A stretch of DNA of 42,063 bases, taken from contig NZ_JAGLBB010000021.1 in NCBI RefSeq assembly GCF_018260555.1, positions 1 to 42,063 on the forward strand, read 5' to 3'. This DNA comes from Deinococcus sp. GTDB taxonomy: Bacteria; Deinococcota; Deinococci; Deinococcales; Deinococcaceae. The position numbers and the translations under genes are program-made. The notes below the pieces were generated by a model. That model saw only the letters and a list, made by a program, of their open reading frames with translations. It made no database searches and had not been told where the DNA came from. Positions 34,433 to 42,063 of this stretch are shown piece after piece. How positions within the stretch are numbered: position 1 is the first letter of the stretch; every line of letters begins with the position of its first letter.

Positions 34433-35821
34433 ATGAAATCAACCCACCTGTTCCTGTCCCTTGCCTTGCTGCTGAGCGCATCCGCCGCACACGCCCAGAC
34501 CGCCGCGCCTCAGCCCCCCTCGACCCAGCAGACCACCTCGACCCTGCCCGCCCCGCTCACTCCCTCCCTGACTGTTCCCGGCGACCTGCGGCCCGACGCA
34601 CCCGAACTCGCCGCGCGCGGCCAGTACGCCGTGGGTGTTCGCACCCTGGAGCTGGTCAACCCGGGCCAGCTGGACATTGTGAAAGCCAAGGACGGCGCCG
34701 TGCCCACCTACGATCGCCCCCTGACGGCCGAGGTCTGGTACCCCACCGCCGGCCGCAGCGGGAGCGGCCTGACCACCTACAGCGATGTGCTGGGCAGCGC
34801 CCCTAACAAGCCCTTCCTGACGCGCGGCCGCGCCAACCGCTCCGCGCCCGCCCTCAAGGGAGCCGCCTTCCCGCTCGTGATCCTCTCGCACGGGTATGCT
34901 GGCAGCCGCTTCCTGATGACCTACCTCGCCGAGAACCTCGCCAGCAAGGGCTACGTCGTGGCGGCCATCGACCACACCGACAGCACCCACGGCAACCGCG
35001 CCGCCTTCGCCAGCACCCTGCTGAACCGCGCGCTCGACGACAACTTCGTGATCAGCGAGATGGCCCGCTTGGGCGCCGCGGGCAGCGGCTCACCCCTGAG
35101 TGGCGTGGTGAACGCCGACCAGACCGCCATCGTCGGGTACTCCATGGGCGGGTACGGCGCCCTGAACGCGGCCGGCGCCGGGTACGGCCCGCAGATGGCC
35201 CCCCTGGTCCCCGGCACCGGCTTCGCAGCGCGTCAGGCCGGCAACTACACGCCTGACCCGCGCATCAAGGCCGTCGTGGCCTTCGCGCCTTGGGGCGGCG
35301 CCGCCGCCGTGAAAGGCATCGGCGTGAACTTCGGCGGCAAGTACGGCTTCTGGGAAGACGCGGGGCTCCAGAACCTCAAGGTGCCCACCCTGTTCGTCGT
35401 GGGTGACCGCGACGACGTGTCCTGGTACGAGGGCGGCGTCAAACCCCTGTTCGAGAATGCCGTGAACACCGAACGCTACATGCTGGTGTACCAGAACGCG
35501 CAGCACAACGTCGCGCCGAACCCCGCGCCCGCCGAATCCTACGCCTCCTTCAGCGATTTCATGCACTACGCCGAACCCGCCTGGGACAGCGCCCGCCTGA
35601 ACAACATCAACCAGCACTTCGTGACGGCGTTCCTGAACCTGAAACTCAAGGGTGACCAGAGCGCCGCCGAGTACCTGAACGTGCCGGTCCCCCTCGCCAA
35701 CAACGCCAGGTACAGCCGCAACGCCGACGGCACCCCCAAGGCCGACGACACTTCCTGGAAGGGCTTCAAGGACCGCACCGCGCGCGGCCTGGAGCTATAC
35801 CACCTGACGCCCAAGCAGTAA
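34433..35821 (+). CDS. Secreted alpha/beta hydrolase (dienelactone/PAF-acetylhydrolase-like)
   Basis: 462 residues. A signal peptide (MKSTHLFLSLALLLSASAAHA) precedes a Thr/Pro-rich linker (25-50) and a hydrolase domain. VGVRTLELVNPGQLD and RPLTAEVWYPT open it, as in the PAF acetylhydrolase-like branch. Then come PLVILSHGYAGSRFLMTYLAE (oxyanion hole), nucleophile elbow GYSMGGYG, VVGDRDDVSWYE (Asp) and VYQNAQHNVAPN (His). Substrate unknown. The start is ATG at 34433 with GGAGG about 8 nt upstream. It is flanked by terminators on both sides, so it is monocistronic. The gap 34280-34432 shows no other gene. Confidence 0.88.
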   Translation: MKSTHLFLSLALLLSASAAHAQTAAPQPPSTQQTTSTLPAPLTPSLTVPGDLRPDAPELAARGQYAVGVRTLELVNPGQLDIVKAKDGAVPTYDRPLTAEVWYPTAGRSGSGLTTYSDVLGSAPNKPFLTRGRANRSAPALKGAAFPLVILSHGYAGSRFLMTYLAENLASKGYVVAAIDHTDSTHGNRAAFASTLLNRALDDNFVISEMARLGAAGSGSPLSGVVNADQTAIVGYSMGGYGALNAAGAGYGPQMAPLVPGTGFAARQAGNYTPDPRIKAVVAFAPWGGAAAVKGIGVNFGGKYGFWEDAGLQNLKVPTLFVVGDRDDVSWYEGGVKPLFENAVNTERYMLVYQNAQHNVAPNPAPAESYASFSDFMHYAEPAWDSARLNNINQHFVTAFLNLKLKGDQSAAEYLNVPVPLANNARYSRNADGTPKADDTSWKGFKDRTARGLELYHLTPKQ

Positions 35822-35829
35822 GCAGGCCC

Positions 35830-35870
35830 GACCGCCCGCCCCTGCCCTGACCGGGCAGGCGAGGGCGGTC
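35830..35870. terminator. Bidirectional terminator between convergent genes
   Basis: GACCGCCC (35830-35837) pairs with GGGCGGTC (35863-35870), with an inner CCTGCCC/GGGCAGG stem. It sits between the plus-strand hydrolase stop and the minus-strand phosphoesterase stop and is followed by TTGGTG. A strong hairpin, but only a weak T-run. Confidence 0.75.
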
Positions 35871-35889
35871 TTGGTGCGTGCTCCCTGCC

Positions 35890-36930
35890 TTAGCGGAAGT
35901 CGCTCACGCGGTTCATCGTGCCGCCCAGGCCCACGATCCGGGCGGGTAGACTGTCTGTCTGAATGGGCTGGCCAGTATCTGCGTCCACGGTCTGGAAGGT
36001 GGCGCGGCCCGTGGCGGGGTGCAGGGTCAGTAGCGTCAGGGTGCTGCGGGCCGTGCCCGGGTGCCCCACGTAGTCGCGCCCGCCGATGCCGCCGCTGGCG
36101 AGGACGTTCAGGCCACCCGGCTGTCCGGCAGAGGCCAGCTGTCCAGGGGTGCCCAGCCGTCCGGGGTAGTACGCCGCGTGGTGCCCGCTGATGTACGCCA
36201 GCACCCGCCCGTCCTGCATGACCTGCCGCAGCGGCCCGGCGTCCCGGATGACCTCGCCCACGCGGTTCTTGCCCTCGCTGACGCCGGCGAGCGGCAGGTG
36301 CCCCATGACCAGCCGGATGCTGGCGGCGCGGGCGGGCGCCGAGGCGAGCTGCGCGGCCAGCCACGCGCGCTGCCCGGCGTCCACGACCGGACCCGCCGCG
36401 TCCAGGATCGCCACGAACACCGTCCCGCCGCCCAGCGTGAAACTGCTGCGAAACGGGAAGTCCGCGCGGTTCACGAAGGCCAGCGCGGGCGGGTGCGCCT
36501 GCCAGTAGGTGCGCGCCTCGCGGCGGTCACGGAGCAGGGAGGCGTCGTGATTGCCGAGCGTGAACGCGAACGGAATCCCGGCGCGGTTCAGTGGCGCGCG
36601 CACGTCCCGGTCGAACGCCGCCCACATGGCGCGTACCTGCGTGTCCGTCAGGGACGCCTTCTGCCCGGCGATCAGGTCACCGGCCGACAGGACCGCGTCG
36701 GGCCGCCAGTCGTTCACGATGCGCGCCACGCTGCGCCCCAGCGCGGGCGGGTACGCGGTGCTGCCGTACGGGCCGTTGAAGTCGCTCAGGATCGCCACGC
36801 GCACGTCACCGGCCAGGGCCGGCGTAAAGGCCAACGCTGGGGCCGGTGCTGGGGCCAGTGCTGGGGCTGGTGCGGCCGAGAGCAGGAGCGGAAGCAGGAA
36901 CAGAGGCAGCAGGGGGGCGGGTGGGCGCAT
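35890..36930 (-). CDS. Secreted metallophosphoesterase (calcineurin-like)
   Basis: 346 residues from the ATG at 36930, which gives an ideal signal peptide (MRPPAPLLPLFLLPLLLSAAPA) followed by an Ala/Pro-rich linker. An alternative ATG at 36966 adds 12 residues. Metallophosphatase motifs: ILSDFNGPYG (D-x-N in place of the usual D-x-H), VLSAGDLIAGQ, LGNHDAS, MGHLPLAGV and ISGHHAAYYP. The D-x-N variant may change metal binding or mark a subfamily. It probably hydrolyses phosphomonoesters or diesters outside the cytoplasm. Convergent with the alpha/beta hydrolase, sharing a terminator. Confidence 0.85.
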   Translation of the reverse strand: MRPPAPLLPLFLLPLLLSAAPAPALAPAPAPALAFTPALAGDVRVAILSDFNGPYGSTAYPPALGRSVARIVNDWRPDAVLSAGDLIAGQKASLTDTQVRAMWAAFDRDVRAPLNRAGIPFAFTLGNHDASLLRDRREARTYWQAHPPALAFVNRADFPFRSSFTLGGGTVFVAILDAAGPVVDAGQRAWLAAQLASAPARAASIRLVMGHLPLAGVSEGKNRVGEVIRDAGPLRQVMQDGRVLAYISGHHAAYYPGRLGTPGQLASAGQPGGLNVLASGGIGGRDYVGHPGTARSTLTLLTLHPATGRATFQTVDADTGQPIQTDSLPARIVGLGGTMNRVSDFR

Positions 36931-37001
36931 GCCCAGCAGTTCATCATGGCTTCTTGAGGAAAACATCAGACGGTCATGACATAGAGGGCGCACCCTGAGG
37001 C

Positions 37002-37256
37002 ATGACCCCCGACGATGCCCCCAGCCTGAATCCCACCCTGGCCCCTCACACGGCTCCCGCCCCGGAAGAGCGATCTGCCGAACAGGGGCCCGCTCCGGCA
37101 CATCTGCCGCCCGCCCCGGCCGTTCCTGCACCGTCCGGGGACGCCCTGAGCGCCCGTGAGGTCGAGGCGCTGATGGGCGGCGCGGACGCCAGCATGACCG
37201 AGGCGAATATGGCGCTGGACACCGCCGAGGGGATTGACCCGGATACGCAAAGCTGA
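37002..37256 (+). CDS. Small Pro/Ala-rich acidic protein (84 aa), unknown
   Basis: 84 residues, starting MTPDDAPSLNPTLAP. The first 50 residues are Pro/Ala-rich and disordered. The last 35 (SAREVEALMGGADASMTEANMALDTAEG) look helical and acidic. No family is recognised. A GAGG a few bases before the ATG may serve as ribosome site. It is divergent from the phosphoesterase gene, sharing an approximately 70-bp promoter region. The composition is consistent with a real but low-complexity gene; the alternative is chance. Confidence 0.5.
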   Translation: MTPDDAPSLNPTLAPHTAPAPEERSAEQGPAPAHLPPAPAVPAPSGDALSAREVEALMGGADASMTEANMALDTAEGIDPDTQS

Positions 37257-37420
37257 CGGATACCCCGCCAGCAGCCACATCTGGGCAGCGTGGGCGGCGC
37301 TGGCGCACTCGCACGCGACCTTACCGTTCGTCCCGGCCCCCCTGGTGTTCAAGGGCGACCGGGCGGGCATGAAGAGGTGTGCCCTGACCGACGTGCAGGG
37401 CGACCCGGACTGGATCACTC
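37255..37420 (+). pseudogene. Possible remnant of a glutathione S-transferase N-terminal domain
   Basis: One plus-strand frame reads GYPASSHIWAAWAALAHSHATLPF then VPAPLVFKGDRAGMKR, which resembles the YSSWSLRPWLALKHAGLPFEEV stretch of soluble GST-like proteins. It has no start of its own, and the similarity ends after about 55 residues. The remainder of the gap (37421-37564) shows only a short hydrophobic peptide (GLGILITLLCTWFAAG) ending at TAG, without a supported start. Confidence 0.3.
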
Positions 37421-37564
37421 CAACGCTGCCTGACGTGGCCGGGCGTGGGCCTGGGAATCCTGATCACGCTGCTGTGCACGTGGTTCGCGGCCGGTTAGGT
37501 GGCCCTGATCCGGCTGGCGGCAGAGGCCCGGCCAGACCGGTAAACCTGACGCGGCCCCCAGCAA

Positions 37565-38959
37565 TCAGTCCAGAGAGGGGAGGGGCGGGAGGCCCACCCG
37601 CGCCCGGTACGCCGCGACCGGCCACGCCTGCCCGCCGCCCTGCCGGACCCACTCGACCTGACCGGCCGCGCCGCGCTGGTAGTGGTACGCCTCGCCCACC
37701 GCGCCGAATCCCGATTCCGGCGCGGGTTTCAGGGTATCGGCGTCCAGCACGGTCAGTTCCGTGGCGCTCAGGGCCGGGTCACCCTGCGGCGCCAGCGACA
37801 CGAGGCGGCCTCCCAGGTTCACCACGTCGAACACGCCCCAGTCGGTGGCAAATCGGCCCGTAAAGGCGTTCAAGTCGGTGCCCGGCGCGTCCGCCTCTGC
37901 CTTTGTTGGCGTCTTTGCGGCCAGGTCGATCAGCCGCACGAGGTTCGTGGCCCACTCGGTCGCCGGACCGCCCAGGCAGTTCGTCAGCACCGATACCGAC
38001 AGACCCGAGTACGGGTCCAACCACGAGTGCGTGATGTGGCCCGGAAAGCCGCCCGAGTGTCCGACCAGCGTGCGCCCGCCCACCTCGTCCAGCATGAATC
38101 CCAGTCCGTACCCGCGCCGTGAGGGGCGCGTGATCTCGGATTCCCGGCGCTGCATCAGCCGTTTCGACCGGTCCGACAGCAAGTCCGTGCGGCCGGTCGC
38201 GTGCGCCGACAGGTACGCCGTCACGTCCTGCGCCGTGCCGTAGAAGCCCGTGGCGGCCGCCATTGCCCGCGTGTCACTGGACGGCAGCAAGCGCCGCGCG
38301 TCGTTCCCTGCCAGTCGCCCGCTGTGCCCCGCCGCCAGTTCCGGCTCGCGCGCCGCCGGGAGTTCCGGGCCGAGGTTCTGCAACCCCAGCGGCCCCGTGA
38401 TGTGCGCCGCCACGAAATCCCCGTACGGTTCCCGGCTGGCCGCCTCGACGATCAGGCCCAGCAGCGAGTACCCCATGTTCGAGTACTTGAAGTGCGTGTT
38501 CGGCGCGAACACCTGCGGCGCGCGGCACAGGTCCAGCAGCGCCTCGCGGTCCGGGAAAGGGTGGAGCTGCTGCCAGTAATCGCTGTCCGCTCCGTCCCGG
38601 TTGATGCCAGACTGGTGCCCCAGCAACTCCCGCACCGTCATGGCCGCCGCTGGCGATCCTTCCAGTTCTGGGAGCCAGTGGCCCGCCGGGTCGTCCAGCC
38701 GCACGATCCCGGCCTCGATCAGCTGAAAGACAGCCGTCGCCGTGAAGGTCTTCGAATGAGACGCGATGCGGAACAGGTGCCCCGGCGTCAGCGTCTCGCC
38801 GGTCGCCTCGTTCGCCACGCCCAGCGCGAACGACGCCGCCAGCTCCCCACCTACCCGCACCGCGACCTGCACGCCCGGCACGCGCGCCAGATCCCGCTGG
38901 AACTCCAGCCAGGACGGCAGGTAGGGGGTCAGGGCACGCACCGTATCAAGAAGAGGCAT
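37565..38959 (-). CDS. Serine hydrolase of the class C beta-lactamase fold
   Basis: 464 residues. Active-site SxxK in IASHSKTFTATAVFQL, YxN in FKYSNMGYSLLGLIVEAA and the HxG-type third motif in LVGHSGGFPGHITHSWL, as in Beta-lactamase (Pfam) family hydrolases such as EstB, PBP4* and D-aminopeptidases. A C-terminal beta-rich domain (about 370-464: GRFATDWGVFDVVNLGGRLVSL) is like the extra domain in DAP-type members. No signal peptide, so cytosolic. Substrate may be a peptide or ester; it should not be read as antibiotic resistance. The start is ATG at 38959, 6 nt after TACGCT; the frame to 39025 is rejected. Confidence 0.88.
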   Translation of the reverse strand: MPLLDTVRALTPYLPSWLEFQRDLARVPGVQVAVRVGGELAASFALGVANEATGETLTPGHLFRIASHSKTFTATAVFQLIEAGIVRLDDPAGHWLPELEGSPAAAMTVRELLGHQSGINRDGADSDYWQQLHPFPDREALLDLCRAPQVFAPNTHFKYSNMGYSLLGLIVEAASREPYGDFVAAHITGPLGLQNLGPELPAAREPELAAGHSGRLAGNDARRLLPSSDTRAMAAATGFYGTAQDVTAYLSAHATGRTDLLSDRSKRLMQRRESEITRPSRRGYGLGFMLDEVGGRTLVGHSGGFPGHITHSWLDPYSGLSVSVLTNCLGGPATEWATNLVRLIDLAAKTPTKAEADAPGTDLNAFTGRFATDWGVFDVVNLGGRLVSLAPQGDPALSATELTVLDADTLKPAPESGFGAVGEAYHYQRGAAGQVEWVRQGGGQAWPVAAYRARVGLPPLPSLD

Positions 38960-38965
38960 GAGGGT

Positions 38966-38971
38966 AGCGTA
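38966..38971 (-). promoter_or_regulatory. -10 box TACGCT of the serine hydrolase gene (leaderless)
   Basis: TACGCT on the minus strand, 6 nt before the ATG at 38959. Confidence 0.6.
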
Positions 38972-39044
38972 GCGCGCGCTGCCCACCGCCGGACCGCCGC
39001 ACAGAGGCGGAGGCACCCCGCTCACCCCAGGACGGCACAGAGGC

Positions 39045-39075
39045 GGGGGCGTCCCGGTCAGCCCCGGACGCCCCC
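39045..39075 (-). terminator. Hairpin downstream of alaS
   Basis: GGGGGCGTCC (39045-39054) and GGACGCCCCC (39066-39075) form a perfect 10-bp stem with an 11-nt loop, 28 bp after the alaS stop. Part of a roughly 36-bp imperfect direct repeat (GCACAGAGGCGG twice, 39000 and 39035). No U-tract. Confidence 0.6.
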
Positions 39076-39102
39076 ACCACCACGGGTTCAGAACGGGGCG
39101 GG

Positions 39103-41793
<2,691 letters not shown>

Positions 41794-41800
41794 ACCGCAA

Positions 41801-41806
41801 AGTCTA
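41801..41806 (-). promoter_or_regulatory. -10 box TAGACT of alaS (leaderless)
   Basis: TAGACT on the minus strand, 7 nt before the ATG at 41793. Confidence 0.7.
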
Positions 41807-41853
41807 GCGTCCCCACCCAGACTGGACACCCAGCGCAACCGGCCGCCGGACCT

Positions 41854-41867
41854 GTCAACTGATCAAC
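41854..41867. promoter_or_regulatory. Near-palindrome in the alaS divergent region
   Basis: GTCAACTGATCAAC is nearly self-complementary around TGATCA and shares GTCAACTG with the perfect palindrome at 32984-33008. A possible binding site; unproven. Confidence 0.35.
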
Positions 41868-41940
41868 TCAGGCAGACAAGAGCGCCCAGGCAGAACGCCC
41901 AGGCGCAAGCAAGAGGAGTCTGTGATTAGCGATCGCTCGG

Positions 41941-41963
41941 GTGCCCGGCTTCCGGCCGGGCAC
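41941..41963. promoter_or_regulatory. Perfect 9-bp hairpin upstream of the last gene
   Basis: GTGCCCGGC-TTCCG-GCCGGGCAC, centred about 38 bp before the ATG at 41986. It covers the likely -35 region of the TACCAT promoter (41973-41978), so it could be an operator rather than a terminator. A GCGATCGC palindrome lies at 41929-41936. Confidence 0.5.
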
Positions 41964-41972
41964 TCCTGCCGT

Positions 41973-41978
41973 TACCAT
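41973..41978 (+). promoter_or_regulatory. -10 box TACCAT of the right-edge gene (leaderless)
   Basis: TACCAT is 7 nt before the ATG at 41986. Confidence 0.6.
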
Positions 41979-41985
41979 GCTGTGC

Positions 41986-42063
41986 ATGAGCACTAGGGCG
42001 ACTGAGAAGGATCTCTTCGAGATCATCCGTCGTCAGTCCGAGCAGATCGACGGGTTGATCGCC
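41986..42063 (+). CDS. Start of an unidentified gene, cut by window edge
   Basis: 26 codons are visible. They begin MSTRATEKDLFEIIRR and continue as charged, helical sequence (QSEQIDGLIA). The leaderless box, 7 nt spacing and amphipathic composition support a real start. Too short to assign a family; a coiled-coil N-terminus is all that can be said. Confidence 0.55.
   Translation, partial: MSTRATEKDLFEIIRRQSEQIDGLIA

Noticed and set aside
37234..37863. 209-codon plus-strand ORF between the small gene and the serine hydrolase
   Set aside because: Most of it overlaps the 3' end of the serine hydrolase in antisense. Only a short internal stretch resembles a GST, so it is treated as a possible remnant.
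37565..38959. Antibiotic-resistance beta-lactamase
   Set aside because: SxxK, YxN and HxG fit the broad serine-hydrolase family, but there is no signal peptide and there is an extra C-terminal domain as in esterase/aminopeptidase members. Resistance cannot be claimed.

Overview
The window looks like a chromosomal segment of a high-GC Deinococcus (Deinococcus-Thermus). The signs are very high GC, Deinococcus-type housekeeping proteins (LptB plus DUF3084, KtrB/KtrA, DUF454, a large secreted hydrolase repertoire), and a near-uniform promoter layout in which TAnnnT sits 5-8 nt before the start codon, the leaderless arrangement known from Deinococcus. No rRNA, tRNA, CRISPR array or prophage was seen. 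About 38 protein genes are supported. Several have starts quite different from the longest ORF, and one (9730-9885) is a 51-residue membrane protein.

Layout. 1-761: the 5' end of an IS66-type transposase gene, running off the left edge and abutting a fragment of a genomic repeat. 835-3664 (minus): a 4-bp-overlap operon hisD, EamA exporter, ABM-domain membrane protein. 3789-5662 (minus): deoB coupled to a DUF3108-like gene. 5807-9885 (plus): lptB, DUF3084 coiled-coil protein, orphan sugar-type binding protein, small membrane protein. 10021-12430 (minus): ktrB, a short linking ORF over a decayed ktrB tail, and ktrA. 12493-15298 (plus): THUMP methyltransferase, 'quinate 5-dehydrogenase'-like protein, xpt. 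15538-22225 (minus): diguanylate cyclase, adenine deaminase, zinc-ribbon protein with a HEPN-like motif, secreted C39-like peptidase, esterase. 22481-24782 (minus): acyl-CoA ligase and ruvX. 24829-25617 (plus): PaaG-like enoyl-CoA hydratase/isomerase. 25763-26389 (minus): coiled-coil protein with an internal start. 26521-32434 (plus): XdhC-like, RraA-like, DUF454, polyferredoxin, PBP4-type dacB, rdgB. 32488-32937 (minus): sufE. 33374-35821 (plus): rhodanese and a secreted alpha/beta hydrolase. 35890-36930 (minus): secreted metallophosphoesterase. 37002-37256 (plus): small protein. 37565-38959 (minus): serine beta-lactamase-like hydrolase. 39103-41793 (minus): alaS. 41986-end (plus): the start of an unidentified gene.

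Functional themes are purine/nucleoside salvage and pool sanitation (deoB, xpt, ade, rdgB, XdhC-like), envelope biology (lptB/DUF3084, dacB, secreted hydrolases), K+ uptake, and Fe-S/sulfur handling (sufE, rhodanese, polyferredoxin).

The most unusual non-genic feature is two families of about 130-145 bp intergenic repeats with inverted ends (called A and B here). Many start at the first base after a stop codon (TAA|GACGG or TGA|TACGG). Two A copies fill exactly the gap between convergent stop codons. A and B also occur as side-by-side composites, one B copy carries an inverted internal hairpin segment, and an IS66 end abuts an A fragment. A third, unrelated inverted-repeat element lies at 15330-15459. 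No single obvious new defence or biosynthetic system is visible. The best leads are the stop-codon-abutting repeats, the ktr linker/remnant, the Zn-ribbon/HEPN protein and the nested in-frame start at 25978.
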